A stretch of 64,000 nucleotides of DNA from Halosolutus amylolyticus (GTDB lineage: Archaea > Halobacteriota > Halobacteria > Halobacteriales > Natrialbaceae). Location: contig NZ_JALIQP010000004.1 in NCBI RefSeq assembly GCF_023566055.1, forward strand, positions 434,001-498,000. The letters are read 5' to 3'. The notes beneath the pieces are model-generated. The model was not told where the DNA came from. It did no database searches and worked only from the letters and a program-made list of their open reading frames with translations. Within the stretch, counting starts at the first letter, position 1. Each line of letters opens with the position of its first letter. Both the position numbers and the translations under genes were made by a program. Of this stretch, positions 51,297-61,038 are shown in pieces.

Positions 51297-51375
51297 CACG
51301 GTTTACTGTAAGTCATTTCCGGCGCAACCGTGATCCGGGCGGCGGTTGCGCCGGTAAATCGTACAGCAATCCGTA
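51297..51375. repeat. stop-codon palindromic element, copy 3
   Basis: The 79-bp element starts CACGGTTTACTGTAAGTC and ends ATCGTACAGCAATCCGTA. It has the same orientation as copy 2 and is flanked by TGA at 51294-51296 and 51376-51378. The first is the stop codon of the upstream gene. The inner stem CCGGCGCAACCG / CGGTTGCGCCGG is perfectly kept. Confidence 0.85.
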
Positions 51376-51516
51376 TGAGACGTTCGACGCTGCGTTCGCC
51401 TACGAACTGCCTATCGCCCATATTCTTGCTGTTGTAGAGATGCTCAAATGCTTCTCACCGAAACTGATTCTCACAGTGTAATTCGCGTTTCAAGGCTGGG
51501 GCATTCGACGGAAGTC

Positions 51517-51600
51517 TATAGTAACAACTGAACCGATTTACACACTGATCGCACAGCCATCCTGCGATCAGGTGTGCATCGACTTTCAGTTGCTACTATA
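51517..51600. repeat. 84-bp MITE-like palindrome, TATAGTAG family, copy B
   Basis: Same length and orientation as copy A at 49698. Differences include a C-G to A-T change in the outer stem that keeps pairing (CACTG/CAGTG in A, AACTG/CAGTT in B). It lies 130 bases upstream of the large histidine kinase. Confidence 0.8.
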
Positions 51601-51730
51601 TCAGTGGTGTGACGTTGCACCGAAGAGAACGTGATCTGGACTCTGAGACTCCGTGTACTCTCCAGACGAAAACGCAAACTCTTGCACGACCGGCGAGTGC
51701 CTTAAGTTGGACGCTGATCATAGATGGGTA

Positions 51731-54700
51731 ATGAGTACACGAGCGGGCAGCCCCGACGGGACATTTTGGGGTGACGTCGAGGACGACGTGGCGCTCCACC
51801 GATATCGGACGCTCGTCAACACGATCGACGACGGCGTGTATCAGCTCGATTCGGACGGACACTTCGTCGCACTCAACGACGTGATCGTCGAGACGACGGG
51901 GTATTCTCGCGAGGAACTCCTCGGTGAGCACGTCTCACGTGTTCTCACTGATGGCGATATCGAACTCATCGAGCGCGAAATCGAGAATCGGACCGGAACT
52001 GAAGACGAGGACATTGCGACCTTCGAACTCGGCGTCCACACTGCCGATGGCGACGTAGTTCCGTGTGAATTACGGATCAACGTGCTGACTGAAGAGGGGG
52101 AGTTTCAGGGAACGATCGGCGTCGTCCGAGACGTCTCCGAACAAGAGCAGCGGCTGAAAACGCTCGATTCAGCACAGGCGTCGTACGATTCGATCACGAG
52201 CGTTCTCGACGAAGCGAACATCGGCGTCTTCGTTCTCGACGACGAGTTCGACGTCGCGTGGGCCGACGAGACGATCGAACGGTATTTTGGCCTCGATCGG
52301 GACGACCTCATCGGCCGCGACAAACGACAGGTCGTCCACGAACTCGTCGCGGACACGGTCGACGATCCAGACAGATTTGCAGAGACGGTCCTGGCGACGT
52401 ACGACGACAACAGTTACATCGAGGAGTTCGAGTGCCGCGTCACGGCAGGCGACGTCCGTGAGGAACGCTGGCTCGAGCACCGGAGCAAACCGATCGAATC
52501 GGGTGAACACGCCGGCGGGCGAATCGAACTCTACTACGACATCACGGATCGGAAGCGATCGGAGGACGCCCGCCGTGAAACCGAAGAACAGTTCCAGTCG
52601 CTGATCGAGGCCGTCGAGGAAGATGCCATCCTTCGACTCGATGCGGAGGGTCACGTCGTCAGCTGGAACGAGGGGGCGAAGGAGATCAAGGGATACGACT
52701 CCGAGGAGATTCTCGGCCAACACGTCTCGACGTTCTACACCGAGGAAGATCGGGACGCGGGCGTTCCCGAGCGGAATCTCGAACGGGCCACGGAAGCGGG
52801 ATCCATCGAAGACGAAGGCTGGCGCGTCAGAAAGGACGGCACACGATTCTGGGCGAACGTGACGATTACGGCGGTTCGGGACGAGGATGGGGCCCCTCGA
52901 GGGTACCTGAAAATCACTCGCGATATGACCGATCGGCGCGAGCGCGAACGGGAACTCGAGAGCGAACTCCAGCGGGTGTTCGGTCGGATCTCCGACGCCT
53001 TCTACGCAGTCGACGAGGAGTATCGATTCACGCACGTCAACGAACGGGCCGAGCAACTCCTCGAACACTCCGAACAGGACCTGCTCGGCGAAAACATCTG
53101 GGAAGCGTTCCCCACTATCGATCGGATGGACGACGTTCGGGACGCCTTCGAGACGGCGATGAACTCACAGGAGTCGACCAGCCTCGAGTTCTACAACGAC
53201 AATCTCGAGTTCTGGGTCGAAGCGAATCTCTATCCCTCCGAGACCGGCATCTCGGTCTACTTCCGAGACGTTTCCGAACGGAAAGAGCGCGAGCGGGCAA
53301 TCCGTGAGTCGGAACGTCGCTACCGGACGCTCGTGGAGAACTTCCCGAACGGGATCATCACCCTGTTCGACGAGGACCTTCGGTACACGCTCGCCGAGGG
53401 GCAGGCATTCGACTACCTTCCCCACTCGCCGGACGACGTCGAAGGCCAGTACCTCCACGAGGTGTGGGCCGACGACGTGGTCGAGACGATCGAACCCGCG
53501 TTCCGGGCCGCACTTGAAGGCGAGACGCAATCGGTTGAGGGCACGTCCGAGGGGCGCGAGTGGATTCTCCACGTCGTGCCCCTCGCGGATCGGGATGGCG
53601 AGATTCACGGAGGAATGACGATGGCCCTGGACATCACCGAGCGCAAGGAACGCGAGCGGGAACTGGCGAAGTACGAGACGATCGTCGAGACCGTCAACGA
53701 CGGCATCTACACGGTCGACGAGGATGGCCGTTTCACAATGGTCAACGACGCGTACACCGAACTGACCGGCTACTCCCGGGAGGAACTGCTCGGGTCACAC
53801 GCCTCGCTGGTCGTCGACGACGAGACGATCGAGCAAGCGAATGCGGCGGAGACCGAGATTACGGAAGGATTCACCGACGATCCCAAGCTGGAAGCAACGG
53901 TACAGACGGCAGATGGCGACCGTGTTCCCGCTGAAGCGACGTTCTCGGTATTACCCGGCGATGAACGCAAACGAATCGGCGTCGTACGTGACATCACCGA
54001 ACGAAAAGAGCGCGAACGCGCCCTCGAAAAGAGCGAAGCGCGATTCCGGATGCTCGCCGAGAATCTCGAGGAAATGGTGTGGGTCGAGTCGCTCGACACG
54101 CGAGAACTGCTCTACCTTAATCCCGCTTCCGAGAGGATCTGGGGACGCGACCGGGAGTGGCTGTACGACAATCCCGCCGCGTTCCTCGAGACGATCCATC
54201 CCGACGACCGTCAGCGCGTCGAGCAAGCGTACGAGGCCGTGCCGGACGACGGATTCGACGAGGAGTACCGCATCGTTCGACCCGACGACGAGGTTCGGTG
54301 GCTCGACGTACAGGCTGTCCCAGTCCATAACGAGGAGCGCCAAATTCGCCGTATCGTCGGGATCGCCGACGATATCACCGAGCGCAAGGAGCGCGAACGT
54401 GCGCTCGAGGAGTCCGAACGGCGCTACCGGACGCTCGTCGAAAACTTCCCGAGCGGTGCAGTCGGCCTGTTCGACGAGGACGTGCGGTACACGGCCGTCG
54501 GCGGGGAGCTCGTGGACGATGTCGGCGTCTCTCCGGAAGATCGGATCGGAAACAGCGTCTACGACGTCTACCCGGACGATATCGTCGAAGAGGTGAAACC
54601 GTACTTCGAGGCAGCGCTGGAGGGCGAGGCGAATTCGTTCGAGGCCGAGTATCACGATCGAAGGCTGTTCGCCTACACCTTGCCCGTCAGAAATGATGCC

Positions 54701-55453
54701 GGAGAGGTGTTTGCGGGGATGCTCGTCGTACAAGACGTCACCGAACGTCGGGAGTATCAGCGCCAACTCGAGGCGTCGAACGAGCGCCTCGAACAGTTCG
54801 CCTACGCCGCCTCCCACGACCTCCAAGAGCCACTGCGGATGGTGACGAGCTACCTCCAGTTGATCGAGAATCGGTACGGCGATGCGCTCGACGAGGACGG
54901 CGAAGAGTTCCTCGAGTTCGCCGTCGACGGAGCCGAGCGGATGCGCGAGATGATCGATGGGCTGCTCGAGTACTCGCGCGTCGACACGCGTGGCGATCCG
55001 TTCGAACCGGTCGACCTGAACGACGTTCTCGAAGACGTGCACGAAGATCTGCAAATGCGGATCGACGAGAGCGACGCCGAGATCACGACCGACGACCTCC
55101 CTTGCGTAGATGGCGACGACAGCCAGTTGCGCCAGGTCTTCCAGAACCTGCTGAGTAATGCGATCGAGTACAGCGGGGACGAGTCACCGCAGATCGACAT
55201 TTCCGCCACGCGTGATGAGGAACAGTGGATCGTTTCGATTCAGGACGAAGGGATTGGGATCGATCCTGATGAACAGGAGCGTATCTTCGAGGTGTTCCAG
55301 CGACTGCATACACCTGAGGAACACTCGGGGACAGGCATCGGACTCGCGCTGTGTCGTCGGATCGTCGAGCGCCACGACGGCGAGATCTGGGTCGACTCCG
55401 AACCCGCCGAGGGATCGACGTTTTCGTTTACCCTTCCGGCTGTCGATACCTGA
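51731..55453 (+). CDS. very large sensor histidine kinase with eight PAS domains
   Basis: The 1240-residue soluble kinase contains eight successive PAS/PAC units. They start at LHRYRTLVNTIDDGVYQLD, VLDEANIGVFVLD, FQSLIEAVEEDAILRL, FGRISDAFYAVDEE, RYRTLVENFPNGIITLF, YETIVETVNDGIYTVD, FRMLAENLEEMVWVE and RYRTLVENFPSGAVGLF. HisKA follows with His1029 (AASHDLQEPLRMV), then HATPase (NLLSNAIEYSG, DEGIGIDPDEQERIFEVFQRLHTPEEHSGTGIGLALCRRIV). Units 5/8 and 1/6 resemble each other, pointing to internal duplication. No membrane helix or adjacent response regulator is seen. CTTAAG at 51701-51706 may be its TATA box, 27 bases before the ATG. Confidence 0.93.
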   Translation: MSTRAGSPDGTFWGDVEDDVALHRYRTLVNTIDDGVYQLDSDGHFVALNDVIVETTGYSREELLGEHVSRVLTDGDIELIEREIENRTGTEDEDIATFELGVHTADGDVVPCELRINVLTEEGEFQGTIGVVRDVSEQEQRLKTLDSAQASYDSITSVLDEANIGVFVLDDEFDVAWADETIERYFGLDRDDLIGRDKRQVVHELVADTVDDPDRFAETVLATYDDNSYIEEFECRVTAGDVREERWLEHRSKPIESGEHAGGRIELYYDITDRKRSEDARRETEEQFQSLIEAVEEDAILRLDAEGHVVSWNEGAKEIKGYDSEEILGQHVSTFYTEEDRDAGVPERNLERATEAGSIEDEGWRVRKDGTRFWANVTITAVRDEDGAPRGYLKITRDMTDRRERERELESELQRVFGRISDAFYAVDEEYRFTHVNERAEQLLEHSEQDLLGENIWEAFPTIDRMDDVRDAFETAMNSQESTSLEFYNDNLEFWVEANLYPSETGISVYFRDVSERKERERAIRESERRYRTLVENFPNGIITLFDEDLRYTLAEGQAFDYLPHSPDDVEGQYLHEVWADDVVETIEPAFRAALEGETQSVEGTSEGREWILHVVPLADRDGEIHGGMTMALDITERKERERELAKYETIVETVNDGIYTVDEDGRFTMVNDAYTELTGYSREELLGSHASLVVDDETIEQANAAETEITEGFTDDPKLEATVQTADGDRVPAEATFSVLPGDERKRIGVVRDITERKERERALEKSEARFRMLAENLEEMVWVESLDTRELLYLNPASERIWGRDREWLYDNPAAFLETIHPDDRQRVEQAYEAVPDDGFDEEYRIVRPDDEVRWLDVQAVPVHNEERQIRRIVGIADDITERKERERALEESERRYRTLVENFPSGAVGLFDEDVRYTAVGGELVDDVGVSPEDRIGNSVYDVYPDDIVEEVKPYFEAALEGEANSFEAEYHDRRLFAYTLPVRNDAGEVFAGMLVVQDVTERREYQRQLEASNERLEQFAYAASHDLQEPLRMVTSYLQLIENRYGDALDEDGEEFLEFAVDGAERMREMIDGLLEYSRVDTRGDPFEPVDLNDVLEDVHEDLQMRIDESDAEITTDDLPCVDGDDSQLRQVFQNLLSNAIEYSGDESPQIDISATRDEEQWIVSIQDEGIGIDPDEQERIFEVFQRLHTPEEHSGTGIGLALCRRIVERHDGEIWVDSEPAEGSTFSFTLPAVDT

Positions 55454-55652
55454 ACGGTCTGTGCTGACGTCGCCATCCTCGCTAATGCATGGTCAGAGAA
55501 CGCTACATTCGCGCTGTGTGTCTTGCGGGGTGTGACGAGAGATCGATTTTCTGTCGGTAGGGGCGTGCGATATACAGAGCATGAGTTCCGAACGTCGATC
55601 GGCTTTATTTCGCCCTTTCGTCTCTGATATCCCCGGGAGAGAACCTGCGAAC

Positions 55653-55853
55653 TTAGCGGAGTTGGCGATACGCACGAAGGAGAAGCGAAGCTGCTGTCCC
55701 AATACCGGGGATGCGCGAGGAGATCGCGGCGGCACCAAGCAGTAAGAGACCACTTGTCCGGCGGCCTTTCGCAAATTCCAGCGTCGCATCGATCAGTGTC
55801 GTCACAGTGCTTGCGCTTTTGAGCACGTCTGCCCGGTCACCTGTTGTTACCAT
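55653..55853 (-). CDS. small conserved haloarchaeal protein, unknown
   Basis: The 66-residue protein starts at the ATG at 55853. It has a hydrophobic helix between basic patches (LEFAKGRRTSGLLLLGAAAISSRIPGIGTAASLLLRAYRQLR). It looks like a small membrane-associated protein seen in other haloarchaea. No function is known. The 200 bases between the kinase and this gene hold nothing recognised. Confidence 0.55.
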   Translation of the reverse strand: MVTTGDRADVLKSASTVTTLIDATLEFAKGRRTSGLLLLGAAAISSRIPGIGTAASLLLRAYRQLR

Positions 55854-56141
55854 TGGGTTCGGATGAAACGACGCTCTCTATCGAGAAAACACGGTAGGCC
55901 TGCGCCTGCCAGGAAGCGATACGGTAGTCCCGACTCCGTTCTGTGTTCCCCCTGCACTGAGCGTTCAGCCTTCTGTATTGATTGTCCTCTCGGTCCGTAC
56001 CACATTCGCACTGTGGAACAAGCACACCTCTGTGACCACCGACATCGAGTCGGACGGGACGTGATCTTCCCATCACGCACGTTGTTCGGCGTTGCTGAGC
56101 GTCACTACAGAACGGGAATTCTCAGATCTGAACGCCCGTGA

Positions 56142-56336
56142 TTACATCCGAGTCGCTTCCTTCGCTTCTTCGGCGTGTTCGAGCGCGTACTCCAACTGTC
56201 GGCGGTGAACCGCTTCCAGTTCGTCCACATCCGCGTCGGTGAGTCTCGTCGTCACGACCACGCCTGGGAGACTCGTCTTCAGTTGTGAACCACGCGTCTC
56301 AAGCATCTCCTCTGGGGTAAAGTCATCCATCGACAT
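56142..56336 (-). CDS. small acidic hypothetical protein
   Basis: The 64-residue protein from the ATG at 56336 (MSMDDFTPEEMLETRGSQLK...) is acidic and mainly helical at its end (ADVDELEAVHRRQLEYALEHAEEAKEATRM). A second ATG at 56330 is equally possible. Composition fits a real haloarchaeal gene although the surrounding DNA is gene-poor. No family is recognised. Confidence 0.5.
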   Translation of the reverse strand: MSMDDFTPEEMLETRGSQLKTSLPGVVVTTRLTDADVDELEAVHRRQLEYALEHAEEAKEATRM

Positions 56337-57161
56337 CGGTCCTGATAGGGGCGCTTGAAGCATCTACGTTTGCCCTTCGACGAGACGATGGGGGTTCAGG
56401 GAGATGATTCACGTGATCGAGATGCACGCTGTATTCAATACCCGATTAAAATATTCCCGGCCGCTGTCAGAAGGCGTGTATTGAATAGAGTGCTCTGTAG
56501 GATCACTAGACTGCGTCGACTTTGGAGCAATCGGGCCCGATTAATTGCGAGTACATATTGCCGAATATTTTCCAGGTGCTGATGGCTGGATGAACAGATT
56601 CCTGCAAAATCAAGAGACAGCAGTGGATTCCAGAGACTAGTCCAGTGGTTAACTGCTCTCCGACGATGGTAGGCTAATCACAGCGTCGTCTAGCGATCCT
56701 GCAGAGCATGAGTTCAGCGCGATAACACCCGTTCAGCGTGTCCTGGCCGGCGGATTCGACGTCATTATGGGTTCTGAATCCATCCTCTGTCATTGTTTTA
56801 CCAGAACGTTATATATTCTTTGCGGACAGTTATATCAGGATAAACGGGAGAACGAGGCGTCTCACCGCTCAATTCGTACGCGAACAGAATGCTACGAGTT
56901 TTGCCACGTATTGATAACGACGATGGGACCTTGCTGAATACATAGCGCGAATGTAATATCTGGCGCTGCTCAACAACTAGGGGCTCGTTTGTCTGATGGA
57001 ATCCATCGTAACTTACGGAGCAGATTTCATCATCGAATCAATACTATCATCTTGTCATGACATAATTTCTAATCACCGCCATCGTATTATATGGGGCGCT
57101 GATGTGCGAGAGTGTGAGTCGGTCCCATCCACTGCATGGGGCACTCAGAGAGACATGCGCC
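56337..57161. other. gene-poor, lower-GC region
   Basis: About 825 bases without a convincing gene. GC is clearly lower than average. TATTCAATAC near 56430 and GTATTGAATA near 56476 form an inverted repeat around a 36-base loop. TATA-like ATTATATGG at 57086-57094 could serve the gene at 57162 with a short leader. The stretch looks like decayed mobile or foreign DNA. Confidence 0.4.
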
Positions 57162-58292
57162 ATGAGCGATAAGACACACCACACGACGAGGAAATCGGAT
57201 GCCGAACCGGTGCGGGCAACCCGCCGCACCGCACTTCGCGGGGCGGGTCTCGCCGGCTTACTCGCGATGGGCGGCGCCAGCGCCACTGCCAGCCAACACT
57301 CCCCGGAGGCGAATACACACCAGGCTGAAAACGAGACAGAAGATGGCGAGCCAGTCCCGGTAACGTGGGAGAACTACCCGCGCGCAGAGTCCGACACGTA
57401 CCTCGCACGATACGCCGAACTGGGCGGGTTCGGAGCGTTCTATCACCTCCGAGAACTGGTCCCCATCGACGAGCAGGACGTCATCCAGATGAATCGTGAT
57501 ACGCTCTACTCGGCTGGCGTCTTCGACCTGACCGAGCCTGTCACCGTCACCCAACCGGATACCGGCGACCGCTACCAGTTGCTGATCGTCATCAATCAAG
57601 ACAACTACTTGCGGGGATCGTCCACGACCGCCGGCGAATACACGCTGACACAGGACGAAGTCGGGACGCGGTACTGTCTGGTCCTGGTCCGCACGTTATT
57701 CGATCCGAACGATCCGGACGACATCGAGACCGTCCACACCATCCAGGACGAGATCACGGCAAGTCAGGAATCGACCGGGACGTTCGAGATCCCCAACTGG
57801 GATCAGGAATCGCTCGAGGGAATCCGGGAGGCGCTCATCACAGTCGGAGAGACGATGGACGACTCCCGGGGCGTGTGGGGCGACGCCGACGAGATCGATC
57901 CTGTCAAGCATTTCCTCGGCACCGCGATCGCCTGGGGCGGAAGTCCGGAGACGGACGAGTTCGTCCTCTGGCGAACGCCCGAACGGAACGACGGCGACAC
58001 GCCATATACGCTCACCGTCGACGACGTCCCCGTCGACGGGTACTGGTCGGTCACCGTCTACAACAGCGACTGGTACCTCGAGGAAAACGAGTACGACGCG
58101 TACTCGATCAACAACGTAACCGCAGAGCGAGACGACGACGGCAGCGTCACGATTCACTTCGGTGGTGATCCCGACCAGCCGAACTTCCTCTACACGCCAG
58201 AGCGGTGGAACTATACGGTCCGACTCTACGAGCCGCGCGAAGCGATCCTCGACGGGAGCTATCAGTTCCCCGAAGTCCAGCCTGTCGAGTAA
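57162..58292 (+). CDS. DUF1254/DUF1214-type protein with Tat signal
   Basis: The 376-residue protein has a twin-arginine signal (RATRRTALRGAGLAGLLAMGG). Then comes a DUF1254-like part (NYPRAESDTYLARYAELGGFGAFYHLRELVPIDEQDVIQMNRDTLYSAGVFDL) and a DUF1214-like end (WSVTVYNSDWYLEENEYDAYSINN, NFLYTPERWNYTVRLYEPREAILDG). It is a secreted or cell-surface protein of unknown function. The ATG at 57162 opens the signal; an upstream in-frame ATG at 57102 adds non-signal-like residues. It is the only intact larger gene in the 55.5-61.7 kb graveyard. Confidence 0.83.
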   Translation: MSDKTHHTTRKSDAEPVRATRRTALRGAGLAGLLAMGGASATASQHSPEANTHQAENETEDGEPVPVTWENYPRAESDTYLARYAELGGFGAFYHLRELVPIDEQDVIQMNRDTLYSAGVFDLTEPVTVTQPDTGDRYQLLIVINQDNYLRGSSTTAGEYTLTQDEVGTRYCLVLVRTLFDPNDPDDIETVHTIQDEITASQESTGTFEIPNWDQESLEGIREALITVGETMDDSRGVWGDADEIDPVKHFLGTAIAWGGSPETDEFVLWRTPERNDGDTPYTLTVDDVPVDGYWSVTVYNSDWYLEENEYDAYSINNVTAERDDDGSVTIHFGGDPDQPNFLYTPERWNYTVRLYEPREAILDGSYQFPEVQPVE

Positions 58293-58415
58293 CAAGGGCG
58301 CGGCCATCGATGTTCTGGCGACTGAACCGGCGTGACTCGACCGTCGCTCGTCTTCCGCTTCGCACTGACGGTCGTGCTGAACTCATGCTCTGGGCCTTAT
58401 TTAGACGCCTACTTT

Positions 58416-59253
58416 CATCGGTCAAAGCCCCCGATGGCGCGTTCGATGTTCCGCACCGCCGATTTCATGACAAGTTCGCAGAACTGACAGTATCAGATTC
58501 CCGACCACAGCGTCTCACCGTACCGACGGCGTAATCCGAAAACCACCGACTCAGCGTTCGGGCGTTGGTGATACGTCCGATCATCGATCAAGAGGTTCCT
58601 CACGTGGCCACGCAAATCCATCACTCTCGTCGGGATAAGCGGTGTGATACCTTCCGCCCGCAGTTTCGTGCGAAATGCCTCCCAGTCGTAGCCCTTATCG
58701 GCAGCAACGGCGGTCAACACGTCGAGGTTCCGCATCAGAACCTGTCAACCAATCTGTGTATCGTGCGGTTGTTTCATCGAACAGTGTGTATCGAGGATCG
58801 TACTGGTCTCGAAATCGACGAGCAGCGTGGTCTTTACCGCCTCGAACGTGTAATCGGTGCGTTTGGCGTAGTGCTGGCTGGCTTGGATGCGATCAACGCC
58901 GGTTGTATCGATTGCCTGAACATCATCGAGTTCGTACAAATCAACCGAAGAATCGAGGATCATTTGCCATCGTTCTATTGGGGTCTCCTGCTCTCGCGAA
59001 CACACTGTCGAGAAGTGGAGGAGCGTTTCATTCGTCCAACCGAGTGATTTCGTCACCCTCGGCATTTCTCGCAGGACATCCAGCAGCTTCCTGTAAGGAT
59101 GGCCGAGATACTCCTTAAGCCCCTGTACGGCGAGAATCACCCAATCGGCATAGCCCTCTTTTCCTGGTCAATAGGCCGGAGCCGGCCGGCCACGACGGCT
59201 TTTTGAGCGAACGATACAACCGTCTTCGTGAAGCAGTCGGTCTTGGTTTGCAC
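58416..59253 (-). pseudogene. IS5-family transposase, multiply broken
   Basis: The transposase can be followed in pieces. The N-terminus from a GTG at 59253 (CFTKTVVSFAQKAVVAGRLRP) runs to a frameshift near 59165. The core follows (YADWVILAVQGLKEYL, then DDVQAIDTTGVDRIQASQHYAKRTDYTF and THCSMKQPHDTQIG). An in-frame TGA at 58742-58744 replaces the Trp of GWQVL. The rest reads TAVAADKGYDWEAF to RRYGETL, then a second frameshift leads to QFCELVMKSAVRNIERAIGGFDR ending at 58416. DDE residues are split among fragments. It is not functional. Confidence 0.82.
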
Positions 59254-59363
59254 ACCCAATCTGTCCCGCTTCACTTCCTAGCAATTTGGTATTTTCCTAG
59301 ATCTACTAGCAAGTCGACACCAGCTTCTCGGACGTCTCACTTCCCGGAACGGATCGTCTAAAC

Positions 59364-60104
59364 GGAACTGTCTAGTTCTGCACCTCCGCAACTGGCACTT
59401 TTCCGTCAAGGGCTTGATGCGGTCTATGATGGTTGTAGTAATGTACGAGCTGTTCAAGCCACTTGCGGACGCTCGCCCGACTGGCCATCCATGAATTATA
59501 GAAGCAGTCGATTCGCATTTTGAGGGTGTGAAACTACTTTTCGATAAGGTTTCGGTCGGTATAGTTGACCCGACTGCTCAGTCCAACTCGGGAGGGCAGT
59601 CCGATAGCCACATTGATCGACGAGAAACTCAGCCCGGAAAGATCGTGTTTTTCGCGGAGTTTCTGCAGAAACGCAGCCGCCGGACCGGGATCATGTAGAT
59701 CAAACAACACAACGTCGAGAATCAACTTTGTCTCGAGGTCTATTGCAGCATACAACCAAGACCACTCGCCGTTGATTTTGACAGTGGTTTCGTCGACAGT
59801 GACCTGCGATGGCGAAGCCATCGTCGGGTCGCGTCTGCTGTCAGCTAGCCGATGAATCCAGTTCCAAACGGCTCCGTGAGAGCGTTCAACGCCTAATTCA
59901 GCGAGAATCGTTGTTGTCTCTCGAAGGGAACAACCAGTCTGGTGGAGGCGGACGGCGACGCCCGTCAGGGCGTTCGCCGTCCGCTCGTCCTCTCAAGATT
60001 CTTCTAAATCCGCCTTATAGCTCTCGCCGAGCAGGTCTGCGAGCATCAACCAACTCGACTTTACGACCTGCTCACTTCTCAAACTGGCTCAACTAGACAG
60101 TGCC
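59364..60104 (-). mobile_element. degenerate IS6-family element (ISH type)
   Basis: Terminal inverted repeats GGAACTGTCTAGTT (from 59364) and the reverse complement of GGCACTGTCTAGTT (to 60104) bound a transposase pseudogene. Size, about 740 bp, fits haloarchaeal IS6-type elements. The flanks show no convincing 8-bp duplication, so the element may have recombined or its flanks decayed. Confidence 0.75.
59372..60046 (-). pseudogene. IS6-family transposase with two Trp-to-stop changes
   Basis: One frame runs from the ATG at 60046-60044 (MLADLLGESYKADLEES) to TAG at 59372, with two internal stops. A TGA follows LEES, and a TAG lies in NYTDRNLIEK-stop-FHTLKMRI, where the family has Trp (EKWFHTLKMR). 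The first stop also sits where a Trp is usual. DDE-type motifs remain (TVDETTVKINGEWSWLYAAID, LILDVVLF, YYNHHRPHQALDGK). About 225 codons in all, near full length. Without the two stops it would be intact, so decay is recent. Confidence 0.85.
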
Positions 60105-60872
60105 ACTGCCGCTTACTTCCCCCGGTCAGCAGGACCCAGTATGAGACGAACTTCTGAGCCGAATGACCTCTAGGCGACGACCGACATCGAGTGTCTCCCG
60201 ATGGCCGACGGCTACCCCAGTTTCGCTGATCACGACGAGGGTGTCTCACCCCCCGACCCACAGCTGGGAGACTCCCCATGCTGATCGCGACGATCTCCTC
60301 CTGACGGTCAGTCACTTACCGACGATGACCCGCCTCTCGACCAGTGTCAACTTCACCTAGAAATCGATGGCTGTAGACCACCACAATTCCACCGGGATTC
60401 GTCCCTCAGAATCGGCCACGAATCGGCCGCGTTGAGACTACAGGTGACCACCGGTTCCCACCACCGACGTCAGTGGTCGACTGGTCAGGATTCTCGCTTC
60501 GATTCGCCCTGCAGATGCGGCGTCGAATCCGCCGCTCTTTCATCATCGATGCCGACTCGATTCGGGCCCAATATCCGGCTCCGAATAAGCCACGTCTGAC
60601 CCCTTGGTCACAGGGGACCGACTCGACCCGAGATCGCGACGATGACTCGCCCCGGTTCGCCGTCGATCATGGCGAAAGCTCCAGCGGTTGTATCACTTCT
60701 TTGAGAACGGTGGTGAGGTCGTCCGGTCACTGGCCGATCGGCGACCACAGACGCGGCGGGACACCGCTTCTTGATACACAGCAAGGCGCAGACATTCGAC
60801 CTCGTCTCCACGAACTCGAAGTACGGGTTGATCTGGCGACAGTATCAATATTTGCTCAAGGGGGAAATGTGG
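60105..60872. other. region without recognisable genes
   Basis: Some 770 bases lie between the IS6 element and a tiny zinc-ribbon gene. Several open frames exist but are short, Arg/Ser-rich or broken. A plus-strand run near 60180-60460 has a more protein-like, acidic character with stops, perhaps an old pseudogene. No family is recognised. Confidence 0.35.
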
Positions 60873-60983
60873 CTAAGGTCTGTCATCTCGAGCAGGATTG
60901 CTCCCGCAGTTGGGACACTCGTTCCCTGCTTTTCGGACTTCCGAGATTGTAAGTTCGTATCCGCAGTTGGAACAGTCCATCAT
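60873..60983 (-). CDS. 36-residue double-CxxC zinc ribbon
   Basis: A minimal frame from the ATG at 60983-60981 to TAG at 60875-60873 encodes MMDCSNCGYELTISEV followed by RKAGNECPNCGSNPARDDRP. Two CxxCG knuckles (C4/C7 and C23/C26) form a classic zinc beta-ribbon. A tandem ATG gives an alternative start one codon later. Proteins this small are often missed. It may be a free-standing ribbon or the surviving end of a larger gene; no partner is apparent. Confidence 0.55.
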   Translation of the reverse strand: MMDCSNCGYELTISEVRKAGNECPNCGSNPARDDRP

Positions 60984-61038
60984 TTACGTATTGTTTGGTA
61001 GATGTCGATGTCTGTAAACGCTTCGTCGTTACGTGTGG

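Noticed and set aside
60473-60952. Possible protein between the IS6 element and the zinc ribbon
   Set aside because: Basic, low-complexity translation with no motif. Coding character in the area is broken up by stops.
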